Assembly: GCA_034112285.1 (NCBI GenBank)
Contig: JAWUVP010000032.1
Span: forward strand, 1 to 43,798
From: JAWUVP01 sp034112285
GTDB lineage: Bacteria; Pseudomonadota; Gammaproteobacteria; JABDGN01
DNA length: 43,798 nt
Reading direction: 5' to 3'
The number at the start of each line of letters is the position of its first letter. The first letter of the stretch is position 1. Shown here piece after piece: positions 24,298 through 33,888 of this stretch. The notes beneath the pieces were generated by a model, which searched no databases, was not told the origin of the DNA, and saw only the letters and a list, made by a program, of their open reading frames with translations. Both the position numbers and the translations under genes were made by a program.

Positions 24298-26907
24298 TTA
24301 AGGCGCCGAGCCAGGCCGAGGGGAACCCGGCACAGTACCTTCTGGCAGGTCATCTACATCATCTAGGGGACCCATTATAATAGGTCCTGTATCATCATAC
24401 CTTCTATTGGCAGGGCTATAATACTCATAAGCAGGAGGCGCAGCAGCACCAGGTTCTGGCGTTACCGGACAGGATGCTGGCGAAGAAGCTTTAGTGTCAG
24501 CACTAATGTTCAAAAAAGAACGCAGTAATAGAGGAACATAAGACTGTGGTGACGCCACGTAACCCGCCTTTTCTAGCTGGTTAAATGCGCGTAGTATTTT
24601 TGTATTGGTTGGTCCCATATCTTGATGCAAAACGAATCGAGGCTTAACATATTCAAAGGGATTTGAAGGCGCAGCTGGCAAAATTATTTCAATAACGCAA
24701 CTAATCAAGGGGGCTGTATCGGGCTTTTCACGAATTGGTACCCGCTGAGATTTCTCAACTTCCTCGTCGTACACTCCCCAAAAACCATAAGCCACCTCAA
24801 GCTTGAATCTGTTTCTTCCTTTATCAAAAGTAAGAGCGTAAAATTTTCCATGTGGTCTGAGGCCGAATTTCCCGTATAGTGTTATCGTAAATGATTTTCT
24901 TAACATATGAGTAAGCCGGGTCATGATAGTTTCCATCGGGTTAAACATTCTTTCCCTAACCAACATATTTAATACAACCTGGTGCCAATCCGTCCATAAA
25001 TTTTGGTCAAATTTTTTGATTATTGCTGCTTTGACGTTAGCCACCGCCCAGCCCGTACTCGAGTCTATTTCCGATGCTGGCGGCGGACTGTGCGCAATTG
25101 CAAAAGAGCGTCCATAATCTAGTGATGCCAGTTCTAGTTCATGCTTCAAATTAAGCTTCGTGGCCGCATGAGCACGTAAATTTTTTGGGGTAATCTCTGG
25201 TGAAAAATACTCGTGATACACGCCGTTATTGATGGGCAGAATTAATGGATATAAATCCAAGCAGGCTATCGCTGATAGTTTTTTTTCGGGCTTTGGTGAT
25301 ACCTCCTTGCTTTGGCTTATGTCCTTTAGCCTAGCCGACAGGTAATCATCATTGCTCGACATAATACAGGCATTTCCTGTCTCAGTAAGAGCCATCGTAT
25401 TTAAACAAACAAGGAATGATATTTCACACCGCATAAAATCCGGATCATCACTTTCATAAAAACTGTCGGCTTTACCCGAGTTAATGTTTTTATCCATATA
25501 AAGTTGCTTGACGCTAAATAAAAGCTGCACTTTTAGCCTAAGCCCAACACGAGATTCTACAATTGAAATACTAAACAGATTATCCCGCTCCAAGACAAGA
25601 TTAATTCGACAAATATTTAATCCATATTGTTTTAACCTACAAACCAGGGTTTGGAATCCAGTCAAACAAAGATTCTTATTCCCCTCCAAAATGATCGCCA
25701 TGATTTCGCAGACCTTTTGTTCATCCAGCGAATGTATAGCAAACAGGGTCTTAATTTCTGAATAAATTTTCTCTAGGGTGAATTGCACGGCAGAAGCTTC
25801 CGCCACCGGCTTACGCCAAGGGCTTGCACTAAAGAATCGCGTAGGACGTTCTGGAGTTATGACATTGGCGGGCCTAAGCGGGGGTGACCATGGCTTAGGA
25901 CTTGCCGGCGAACCAGGATGGGCTCGTCCAAATTCTGCCACAGCGACTTTGTGGTTGCCTTTTTTCAGTTCTCGCTTAAACTCTTCCGTTGTTTTAAATG
26001 GAATATTCCCAAACAATATAATTCTTGCAAAACCCAATTTCACTAAGCTTTTGTCCACAATCTGCTCATATAAAAGCTTAACAGAGAAACGGCTCGTGAG
26101 AGGGGCCATTTCTGGAGCGGAATGAAAAATCGAGTCAGAAAAATAAACTGTGCGACTGTTATGAGTCGGAACTACCGCGGACAAATTAGCCATGATTTTT
26201 TGTATCCGCTGTGCCCCATCCCTATCTATTTGTTCAGAAGGAGCACCTGAAACTTGAGCGCCAGCATGCTCACAAGCCTTAACTGCTATAGCATGTGATT
26301 GTTCAGAGACATCCCCTGACTTCTTATCCGCAATGAATTGCCACGCATTCATTCTATCAGGAACCAGTTTTAAATTAAACTCCAACCAATTAACAACGTC
26401 CATCCAGAGGCGAAATATTTTTTTCCTAAAATAATGATTTTCATTTTTTACTGCTGTACCAAGGTGGCCAATTATGGCACTAAAAAGTAATAATACCTTT
26501 TCATGCTCAGGCGTAATATCACTAACCCACTCTCCTTCGAGCTCCTGACCTAATTCCAGTATTGAAACAAAAAGGTTGTTGAACCGCAACTGTGACTGTT
26601 TCGAAACATCGAGGGGAGCAGGTGTCGAATCGCGCTGTTTTAGCCGAATTTCAGCACTTGGCTCTAACGATGGCTTAGAAAATAAAAGTTTAATGACGTT
26701 AGGCTCTGGTTCTGAACCAGCAATGCTAAAACTACTTGTCGATTTAAGCAGCACAACCGTGTCGTGGGCGTCGTATAATTCATCATCAGAACTTGTGGGT
26801 TTTAAAACACCAATAGCAGCGGCTTTAGGGTCCGCTTGTACAACCTGACAATATTTTTTTCCTATCTGCTCAAACGCTTTAAGGAACTGACGGTATTCTA
26901 TGGTCAT
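24298..26907 (-). CDS. Large unknown protein C, distantly related to B1 and B2
   Basis: 869 residues, family not recognised, no signal peptide or membrane span. It has a helical N-terminal part, then a Pro-rich linker (about 328-365, SPASPKPWSPPLRP). After it come two regions that resemble B modules. One is at about 400-505 (ILEGNKNLCLTGFQTLVCRL, compare the B1 helix before YYFFLRQVL). The other is at about 648-765 (RERMFNPMETIMTRL and YALTFDKGRNRFKLEV, compare FHPIDSLFKMF plus ITFDHRGDALILE in B1). The tail (about 805-869) is Pro/Ala/Asp-rich and probably disordered. It lies 216 bp downstream of B2 in the same direction. It may be an A-like linker joined to B-like modules (inference). Confidence 0.7.
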   Translation of the reverse strand: MTIEYRQFLKAFEQIGKKYCQVVQADPKAAAIGVLKPTSSDDELYDAHDTVVLLKSTSSFSIAGSEPEPNVIKLLFSKPSLEPSAEIRLKQRDSTPAPLDVSKQSQLRFNNLFVSILELGQELEGEWVSDITPEHEKVLLLFSAIIGHLGTAVKNENHYFRKKIFRLWMDVVNWLEFNLKLVPDRMNAWQFIADKKSGDVSEQSHAIAVKACEHAGAQVSGAPSEQIDRDGAQRIQKIMANLSAVVPTHNSRTVYFSDSIFHSAPEMAPLTSRFSVKLLYEQIVDKSLVKLGFARIILFGNIPFKTTEEFKRELKKGNHKVAVAEFGRAHPGSPASPKPWSPPLRPANVITPERPTRFFSASPWRKPVAEASAVQFTLEKIYSEIKTLFAIHSLDEQKVCEIMAIILEGNKNLCLTGFQTLVCRLKQYGLNICRINLVLERDNLFSISIVESRVGLRLKVQLLFSVKQLYMDKNINSGKADSFYESDDPDFMRCEISFLVCLNTMALTETGNACIMSSNDDYLSARLKDISQSKEVSPKPEKKLSAIACLDLYPLILPINNGVYHEYFSPEITPKNLRAHAATKLNLKHELELASLDYGRSFAIAHSPPPASEIDSSTGWAVANVKAAIIKKFDQNLWTDWHQVVLNMLVRERMFNPMETIMTRLTHMLRKSFTITLYGKFGLRPHGKFYALTFDKGRNRFKLEVAYGFWGVYDEEVEKSQRVPIREKPDTAPLISCVIEIILPAAPSNPFEYVKPRFVLHQDMGPTNTKILRAFNQLEKAGYVASPQSYVPLLLRSFLNISADTKASSPASCPVTPEPGAAAPPAYEYYSPANRRYDDTGPIIMGPLDDVDDLPEGTVPGSPRPGSAP

Positions 26908-27123
26908 AAATTATTACTCTTATTTTATAGACTAGCGATTCAATCTTATCGGAGTCTTTTTTTATCTCGCTAAACTAACGCAAGCCCTTAGCTTCAAAGT
27001 CGCACTCAAAGCCTATAACCGTTCTCACCACGGCCTAGACTCACAGCCAGTGAAGTTTAGGCTTGGGTTATGGCTAAAAAGTTCAGCCATCCAAAACCCA
27101 CACAGTTATTGACGACATTATAT

Positions 27124-30072
27124 TTATCGATCTGCTTTACCGGACCATACATCTTCAACTTGTTTTTTCAATTTAGTTGAGAAACTTTTCCAGTGCTTAA
27201 GCTCTTCTTCATTAAATACCTTTGGAATTGACTCATCAGCGTCCCCTATAATACAAGCACGCTGTTTATAAAAATTCCAATTGAACATGAGCTGTGCCGA
27301 TTTGAATTCAATAGCTTTATCTGGAGCGGAGTGTACAATAATTTTTGTGTCTATCAACAAAAAAGGCTCGTCGAAAACTATCTCTTCGCGGTCAATTGGT
27401 GATGTGATTCTAGAACACCCAACACGTTCATGAATAACAAGAGAGTCAGTAGCCTCAGAAGCAATAATAATATTTCTTCTTACTTTTATTGTTTCTCCCC
27501 CGAGTCTGTTAAAAACAGATAGCTCACCAGCCAATGACAACAATGGGGCATCACCCGCCAGACAAATAAGAGCAATGATATTAGACATTTTTTTCAATAT
27601 GTCATCAGCAGGCGATAGCCACGGATCAGTGCAAAGAAAGTTTAACGAGCGTCTATAGCTTTCACAATCAATATCAGGATTAACTGCAAGCATCATTTCC
27701 TGTACCTTAGCCCAATAATTAACGTCGCCGTGAGGTAACTCCGGAACAGCAAAACCATTAATAGCTGTAAAAGGACAATAATTTTTAGAACCAACTATAT
27801 AAACCCCTGCCTTACTGTCTTCATCTTTGAACGCAGTCGCTGTGTAAGCCATCTTATTATAACTCTCGAGCAGTGAATGCCGTCGCTGCATACGGAAACA
27901 GTTTTCAAAAAACATCCACTCGACGTCATTGACAACATCAGAAAGATATCTATCATTATATCTATCTTCTTCACACCTTTCAGCGCGTAAAAACTCGCGT
28001 AATTCCTGACCCAATTGCTCTGCAATCAATCTACGCCGACAGAACTCCACCTCAGGCATGCTAACGAAAGGATCTGAATTTACGGTGAACATGATTGGAA
28101 AATAATGGCATTGTAATGGGCCAAACTTAATCGGAGCCCCCGGTTCCATGGGCACAAGACAATAACTTTCGAAAACAATAAAACAATCCGCTGAAGGTTC
28201 TGCCACACTAAAGACTTGAACATCTTTCGTTGAACTTTCGGTATAACTAAGTTGACTAACACCCAGTTTAGTGTGAATTTTACAGCAGTTAGTTCGCTTG
28301 TCATAAGTTAGATTATATCTAGCACCATTTTCAAACTTCCCCATTGTCTGCGTAAATTTATACCTCGTAACTGGCCGTTTTTCTGCTTGATCCATGAGGA
28401 AATCAGCAATCAATCTTTCCATGGGCGTAAAGCCTTTTGGAGAAAGCAGCAAGGCAAATGCCGGCATCATTTTATCAACAGTTTGTTGAGGCCAGCCGCT
28501 ATTTACCAATGCTTGGGAAAACTTCTTTTCGTCATCACTGGTTCCTAGAGCAAAGCATTTGCTCCATAGATAACCAGCAATAGATACTTGCTCACCCGTC
28601 TCGTCATTCAATGTTTTATAAAGTGAATCGGCGCATAAACGACGGGGTATTAACGCCAGCGTTGCAGCAATCAGCCCTGAAGATAATGCGAGAGAATTGT
28701 AATAACGCCACATATTTGGAAGAGCAAATTTATTTTCAGTTGAAAAATGCCTACCAACATATAAACCTGTAGCCTTATAATATCGTGATAAAGCTATTGC
28801 ACGCTTGATAAATGCTTCATTATCGCCAAAGACTTCAGGCAGCGCACGCCTCAGTAACATGCCTTCCCGGCGCACAGTTACTGTTGCCTCAGTAAACGTT
28901 ACATCGCAAGCATGCGCTTCAGTCTCTATAAGAACACGGCAGGTTAAGCTTATGACTATAGGGCAAGGCTCCCCTGGCTTTACCGCAAAAGGGATACCAT
29001 TGGTGCTGCCAGACAAAACTCTAACCTTCATGGAGATGAGTAATGCCTGTTCATGTTGCTCTAGTGAAAAAGTGAAAATATTACTGTCAACTTCCGGCTC
29101 TATATTTTCTACACTCACGCCTTCTTTGAATAACACAGATCTGATTAAGAAATAATAACGTAAGCAAGGATTCCACCGGCTAAACAACATGTACACAATT
29201 GTCTGCAGCTTAGATTTAGAAGCGCCACCTCTTAACCAAGCAACTTTTCCCGGCTCCACAAGCTGCTTCTTTAAAAATTCTTCAATGACAGCCAGAAGCA
29301 TTACATTTTTATTCACCTTATCCTCTGCCAACTGTAAACAGGTTGAAGGCTCTTTTTGTTTTGAAAACAAAGGTTTCTTTGGTTGCGGAATTTTAATTCG
29401 CTCTAGCTTCCCTGAAGGCGAGTCCAACGAAAACACCTCAGGCATTGTCAATAGACTTGCTGTGCCTACATATGAGCGCCCGTCACCTCTAAATGCTGCA
29501 AAATCTCTTGCAGCAGCAAAACGAATTTCCTGCATCAGCTCCATATGTTTATCTAAAGAGAGGTTTATAGTTTCATTGTCATGTGCTGCTTCAAGGTCTT
29601 TAAAAAGAGTAAGCAATTGTGGCTGTAGAGCTTGAGTGTCGGTTATACCTTTAAGTTCTGCGATTAATCTATTTATAGTTGGGATACTTTTGTCTAGACG
29701 ATATTGAACTGAGAGAGTCTCTAGCTCAGTAGTCATTGCCTGTAGCAACCTTAAGTAAATATCCGAATCGTCTTCAAGCTCTCGAGGGCGAGCCTTATGG
29801 CATTCTTGCTCCATGGCATAGAACGATTCTAACCACTGCACAACATACTTCATGCAAGCCCAATTTAAATATTTACGTTGCACAACCATCTCTTTTAATA
29901 ATGCATGAAGAGCTTTTAATATTTGAGCATTTGTTTGGGGCTGTGGAATCATTAGACCTACGAACTCAAAATAATCTTTTGGCTTACATAAGGCTTCAAG
30001 GGTTAACCACCGCCTATCTTCTTCAATCAGGGCAATAAGTTTATTTATTATTTGACCATGAATATTAAACAT
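27124..30072 (-). CDS. Very large unknown protein B2 (paralogue of 16600-19608)
   Basis: 982 residues; start overlaps the A2 stop by 8 nt, exactly as in A1/B1. Family not recognised. Blocks shared with B1 along the whole length: SRWNPCLRYYFLIRSVLFKE (about 298-317), YYKATGLY (about 431), WRYYNSL (about 455), SPKGFTPMERL (about 544) and APIKFGPLQCHYFPIMFT (about 646-663). A basic linker sits at about 225-250. As in B1, three beta-rich modules are spaced along the protein (about 290-385, 543-660 and 812-930). No membrane spans or export signal are visible. Like A2, it probably acts in the cytoplasm or is delivered by a route without an N-terminal signal (inference). Confidence 0.75.
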   Translation of the reverse strand: MFNIHGQIINKLIALIEEDRRWLTLEALCKPKDYFEFVGLMIPQPQTNAQILKALHALLKEMVVQRKYLNWACMKYVVQWLESFYAMEQECHKARPRELEDDSDIYLRLLQAMTTELETLSVQYRLDKSIPTINRLIAELKGITDTQALQPQLLTLFKDLEAAHDNETINLSLDKHMELMQEIRFAAARDFAAFRGDGRSYVGTASLLTMPEVFSLDSPSGKLERIKIPQPKKPLFSKQKEPSTCLQLAEDKVNKNVMLLAVIEEFLKKQLVEPGKVAWLRGGASKSKLQTIVYMLFSRWNPCLRYYFLIRSVLFKEGVSVENIEPEVDSNIFTFSLEQHEQALLISMKVRVLSGSTNGIPFAVKPGEPCPIVISLTCRVLIETEAHACDVTFTEATVTVRREGMLLRRALPEVFGDNEAFIKRAIALSRYYKATGLYVGRHFSTENKFALPNMWRYYNSLALSSGLIAATLALIPRRLCADSLYKTLNDETGEQVSIAGYLWSKCFALGTSDDEKKFSQALVNSGWPQQTVDKMMPAFALLLSPKGFTPMERLIADFLMDQAEKRPVTRYKFTQTMGKFENGARYNLTYDKRTNCCKIHTKLGVSQLSYTESSTKDVQVFSVAEPSADCFIVFESYCLVPMEPGAPIKFGPLQCHYFPIMFTVNSDPFVSMPEVEFCRRRLIAEQLGQELREFLRAERCEEDRYNDRYLSDVVNDVEWMFFENCFRMQRRHSLLESYNKMAYTATAFKDEDSKAGVYIVGSKNYCPFTAINGFAVPELPHGDVNYWAKVQEMMLAVNPDIDCESYRRSLNFLCTDPWLSPADDILKKMSNIIALICLAGDAPLLSLAGELSVFNRLGGETIKVRRNIIIASEATDSLVIHERVGCSRITSPIDREEIVFDEPFLLIDTKIIVHSAPDKAIEFKSAQLMFNWNFYKQRACIIGDADESIPKVFNEEELKHWKSFSTKLKKQVEDVWSGKADR

Positions 30073-31939
30073 TTGTTACCTCCCATGCTTTAGTTTTGAG
30101 GAGGAAGCAAACGTTAAGCAAATAATTAAGACAACCATTCGGACTCACGTTACTGGGTGCAATTAATATTTCCTGTAAAGCTTCTACTGTAGTTACTCTC
30201 AAGGCACGAAGAGAGGGAGCGCGATTTATTATTGGATATTGTGCAAGATCTGCTGTGAATGCGGAACTAAGCTGAAGAACGGTGGCAACAAATTTCTCAT
30301 GTTCTTTACGAGGCCTAGGATCTGAATCAATCAGTTCGAAATTAGCAAGCAAGGGCTCTTCAGGAGATAAAACCGCATCAAGATGAGGCTCTACTCGCCT
30401 TAATTTGTCTAATCCTAAAAATGTACGCGTTAAATTATCTACCGCTTGAGGGCTAATACCTGCAGCTTTAATCTCTTTACAAAAATTAGACTCTTCCCCA
30501 TTCGGTTGTCGGATGAAATTAGCGGCGATACCGCTCAAGGTCGGAAATTGCCAAGTCTCTTCAGCTCTAGGTGTCAAGGTAAGACTATCAGAATGAAATT
30601 CTCCCAAGGCTTTAACTACAGGGTTATCTACTAAATTGGGAAATAACTGCCCTAAAGGTACTAGTACTTTCCTATTAACATTATCCATTAGGCGTCTAAA
30701 CAGACTCTCACATAAATAGTCAAAATACTGTGTTTTCATGCGTTCTGCTTCTACCACTCTAGTGGTAAAGATATAGTTCATACACCATTGAATTAACGAG
30801 TAAGCTCGCCATCTGACCATAGACGAATACATGCTTGGCTTAGTCCTTTCAGGATTATTTATACTCTGACGTGGGCAAATAGCAGCATAATACTCTGATA
30901 AAAATTGACTTAAGTTTTCTAAACTCAGTGAACCATGGAAAGGAAGCCTCCCCGGTCCAACCGTACTTTTCCCAACAAGTGGTTTAGCGAAATTTGGCAA
31001 CGAATAGACTAACCGCCCTAACGAATCAATTCGATCATTTAGGTCTTTTTCTGGGTCAGCTGTTGGTGCTGATTCTCTGTGCGGTTCAGGGCTTGGTGGA
31101 GTAGATGCTCTCACCACAACAGCAGATGATGGTTGTGCAGGAGCCGCTGCTGCACGAGCAGGAGAACCTTCTTGCTCGCCCGGAAAAACAGGTGCGGGGA
31201 GATAATCAGGAGCAGTTGGAGGCGAAGCATCACCAGAAGCGGTCGGAGATGATTGCACTGGATAACTCGCGGGACGCTGCAAAGGGGGGGGTGAGTTAGG
31301 ACGAGGACTAGGACGAGAAGGAGAATGCAGAGCAGATCTTCGAGCTGCTGCTTCTTCAGGAGTAAGGAATAATTCATTCATTTTATCGCCCATGAATTTA
31401 CGCAGATCTCTAAGCTGTGAAGTCAATGCATCCACCTCAGCAGTGAGAGCGTCAATGGTCACCAATCTGCTATCATATCTGGCCTTTGCAGCATGTTCTC
31501 GATCGCGACTCTTCGCTAGTTGTTCTTTGCCTCTCTCTACCTCTTGATTTTTAGTGGCGATTACACCACTAACAGAATTTGTTAGTGCTAACACTGATTC
31601 ATGTCTAGAGGGAGTAACTATAGTATTGAAGATAGAAGAGAAATTTGCAGCAAATGCGTTTCCGTTCTTGCAAACAAATTCCCTTGTACGCACCATCGAA
31701 GAAACTAAATCGCAAATGGCGATCACGTCCTTTTCGGGACACTTTGTTGCCCTCGTATTATGTCCAGGGGAGAATGACATTATCGTTATACTGTAAAATT
31801 CCAGCGCTGATTTTGACTGCACAATTTCAAGTTGCACTTGAACATTTTCTTCTGAGTCAAAACCATAAGTCTGATGATCAAACAAAACCTTAACACCAGG
31901 AGGAAATTCAAACGCTTTTAACCGATCAACTAAAGACAT
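30065..31939 (-). CDS. Unknown protein A2 with coiled coil and long Pro/Ser linker (paralogue of 19601-21133)
   Basis: 624 residues. N-terminal domain about 1-110 (FPPGVKVLFDHQTYG). A coiled coil runs about 125-190 (EVERGKEQLAKSRDREHAAK). A linker of about 95 residues is very rich in Pro, Ser and Ala with many Ser-Pro and Pro-Pro steps (202-295). A helical domain follows from about 296 (KDLNDRIDSLGRLVYSLPNF, LIQWCMNYIF, YFDYLCESL). The domain order equals A1; the linker is longer. The ATG lacks a Shine-Dalgarno. It is followed by B2 with an 8-nt overlap. No enzyme motif is visible. Confidence 0.75.
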   Translation of the reverse strand: MSLVDRLKAFEFPPGVKVLFDHQTYGFDSEENVQVQLEIVQSKSALEFYSITIMSFSPGHNTRATKCPEKDVIAICDLVSSMVRTREFVCKNGNAFAANFSSIFNTIVTPSRHESVLALTNSVSGVIATKNQEVERGKEQLAKSRDREHAAKARYDSRLVTIDALTAEVDALTSQLRDLRKFMGDKMNELFLTPEEAAARRSALHSPSRPSPRPNSPPPLQRPASYPVQSSPTASGDASPPTAPDYLPAPVFPGEQEGSPARAAAAPAQPSSAVVVRASTPPSPEPHRESAPTADPEKDLNDRIDSLGRLVYSLPNFAKPLVGKSTVGPGRLPFHGSLSLENLSQFLSEYYAAICPRQSINNPERTKPSMYSSMVRWRAYSLIQWCMNYIFTTRVVEAERMKTQYFDYLCESLFRRLMDNVNRKVLVPLGQLFPNLVDNPVVKALGEFHSDSLTLTPRAEETWQFPTLSGIAANFIRQPNGEESNFCKEIKAAGISPQAVDNLTRTFLGLDKLRRVEPHLDAVLSPEEPLLANFELIDSDPRPRKEHEKFVATVLQLSSAFTADLAQYPIINRAPSLRALRVTTVEALQEILIAPSNVSPNGCLNYLLNVCFLLKTKAWEVTNV

Positions 31940-32062
31940 TACATCACAATCTCGTCAGTGACGTGCCTTGTCGAAACTTCATCCATGGAATTAGAAAAAG
32001 CCAACGCTAAGCAAAATTAACGCGGCTGCTTTACCCTTGCGGGATTTCTGACGCATAATTAT

Positions 32063-32107
32063 TAAGCCTAGGATTGCGCTTATTACTATTATAACTTATT
32101 AACATCG
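32063..32107 (-). promoter_or_regulatory. Conserved upstream block of the A2-B2 operon
   Basis: A 45-bp counterpart of 21244-21287, 124 bp before the A2 start. On the minus strand it contains TAATAAG-N9-TAATAAG around TTATAAT, which could serve as a -10 element. Further short matches downstream (CATCCATGGAA on the plus strand at both loci) indicate that the whole leader was duplicated. Confidence 0.65.
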
Positions 32108-32279
32108 CCAATAATGCGGATTCTACTTTGTCACGCGCTAACTTGCAACTTAGATTTTATTGTCTTTATTTTGTACTTATTCGCTGCGAGTATATAGTGA
32201 TTTGTTAAGCTCCCCCGATTTTTATTAATGTGCTAAAATCTCCACTTAATATTCAGCGTACACATAAGGAATTCCCACT

Positions 32280-33461
32280 ATGCAACACATCACCGCCACC
32301 CGCCTCGATGCAATTAAGCCCTCGGCCACACTGGCCATTAGCGCCAAAGCAGCAGAGCTGCGTGCTGAAGGTAAAGATGTGATTAGCCTGGCTTCTGGCG
32401 AGCCTGATTTTGCCCCACCCGCCAATGTGTTAACTGCGGCAAAAGCCGCCATTGATGATGGTTTTCACTATTATACGCCAGTCGATGGCATGCCAAGTTT
32501 GAAAAAAGCCGTGCAAGAAAAATTTAAGCGTGAGAATAATTTGGACTATGCAACCGATGAAATTATTATTTCCACCGGTGGCAAGCAATCGGTTTTTAAT
32601 GTTTGCCAAGCCTTGCTCAACCCCGGCGACGAAGTGTTAATTCCCGCGCCGTATTGGGTGTCTTATCCTGATATTGTGAAACTGGCCGAAGCCACGCCCG
32701 TGATTATTGAGGCTGGAATTGAGCAGCATTACAAAATAACCGCCGAGCAATTAGCTGCCAGCATTACCCCGCGCACCAAAATGCTTCTTTTAAACAGCCC
32801 ATCCAACCCTACTGGCATGGTGTATTCACCCGCTGAGCTTCAAGCGTTAGCCGATGTGTTACTTCAGCATCCACATGTCTATATAGTTAGCGATGACATT
32901 TACGAGCATATTTGCTGGGCCAATGAACCCTATTGCAATATTGTGACGCAGTGCCCTGCCCTACAAAACCGCAGCATTATTATTAACGGCGTTTCCAAAG
33001 CCTACGCCATGACAGGCTGGCGCATTGGTTATGCCGCAGGCCCCGCACCGGTGATTAAAGCCATGAAAAAATTGCAATCGCAATGCACTTCAAACCCCTG
33101 CGCCATTGCTCAAAAAGCTGCCGAAGCCGCTTTAACCGGCCCACAAGATTGCCTGCAAACCATGCAAAAAGCTTACCTGCGGCGCCAACAGTTTATGCTG
33201 CAAGCCATCAACGCACTGCCGGGCTTTACGTGCAAACCCACACAAGGCGCCTTTTATCTGTTTGTGGATGTGAGCGAGGCAACGGCGACCCTAGGCTTAG
33301 CCAACGACATTGAGTTTGCCAGCCATTTATTAACTGAAAGCCTACTCGCCGTGGTGCCAGGAACCGCTTTTGGCTCACCAGGGCATATTCGTTTATCTTA
33401 TGCCACCAGTGATGAAAATTTGCAGCAAACAATTATTCGCTTACAAGCCCTGTTTGCTTAA
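32280..33461 (+). CDS. aatA: PLP-dependent aspartate aminotransferase (class I, subgroup Ib)
   Basis: 393 residues. It transfers the amino group between aspartate and 2-oxoglutarate in the cytosol. The family marks are LASGEPDFAPP near residue 40, NSPSNPTGMVY around 170, the PLP-binding Asp in SDDIYEHI, and the Schiff-base Lys at about 240 in SKAYAMTGWRIGY. SYATS near the end carries the carboxylate-binding region. The pattern fits the subgroup of Thermus/rhizobial AspAT rather than E. coli AspC, and some members act on aromatic acids or prephenate. AAGGA lies 9 nt before the ATG. It is transcribed alone. Confidence 0.93.
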   Translation: MQHITATRLDAIKPSATLAISAKAAELRAEGKDVISLASGEPDFAPPANVLTAAKAAIDDGFHYYTPVDGMPSLKKAVQEKFKRENNLDYATDEIIISTGGKQSVFNVCQALLNPGDEVLIPAPYWVSYPDIVKLAEATPVIIEAGIEQHYKITAEQLAASITPRTKMLLLNSPSNPTGMVYSPAELQALADVLLQHPHVYIVSDDIYEHICWANEPYCNIVTQCPALQNRSIIINGVSKAYAMTGWRIGYAAGPAPVIKAMKKLQSQCTSNPCAIAQKAAEAALTGPQDCLQTMQKAYLRRQQFMLQAINALPGFTCKPTQGAFYLFVDVSEATATLGLANDIEFASHLLTESLLAVVPGTAFGSPGHIRLSYATSDENLQQTIIRLQALFA

Positions 33462-33569
33462 ATTAACGCGTAACGGGTTACACAGTTACCAGGAGTTGTT
33501 TATTTTTTACCGCTAAAACGTGCAGCGGGCATGAGCCGGCAGCAACTTTGCGATAGATGACAAAAAGCG

Positions 33570-33598
33570 TTGACAAGCTCGTCACAAATCTAGATAAT
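33570..33598 (+). promoter_or_regulatory. Sigma-70 promoter of tRNA-Asn
   Basis: Perfect TTGACA, 17 nt, GATAAT (5/6). The expected start site is about 10 nt before the mature tRNA. Confidence 0.85.
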
Positions 33599-33614
33599 AC
33601 GCGTTCTTGAGCAT

Positions 33615-33689
<75 letters not shown>

Positions 33690-33744
33690 TTTTTCATCCC
33701 CTATGCTCAAATCCAACAAATCGATATATTGGCTCAACCTCTAA

Positions 33745-33888
33745 TTAAGAAAAGACATAGCAAGTGGTCTCGGACAAAACCATCTGCACCGTTGAGCGTG
33801 TTTCCAGATCAAACACGCCATAATCTTCATCAAACTCAATTGGGGTATGACGGCTCAGCTCTGTATCGGTAAGTGTTTGCTTATTCAT
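33745..33888 (-). CDS. Small unknown protein, 47 residues
   Basis: Encoded opposite the tRNA, with AAGGAG 6 nt before the ATG at 33888, which argues for translation. The peptide is acidic and polar (MNKQTLTDTELSRHTPIEFD at its start, YGVFDLE in the middle) and ends CYVFS. It has no membrane segment or Cys pair and no family I recognise. It stands alone; the nearest minus-strand gene upstream is csrA, 405 bp away. Confidence 0.6.
   Translation of the reverse strand: MNKQTLTDTELSRHTPIEFDEDYGVFDLETRSTVQMVLSETTCYVFS

Noticed and set aside
27065..27099. Inverted repeat ATGGCT/AGCCAT between B2 and C as a terminator
   Set aside because: Stem is only 6 bp plus a bulged 5-bp extension and there is no T-run in either direction.
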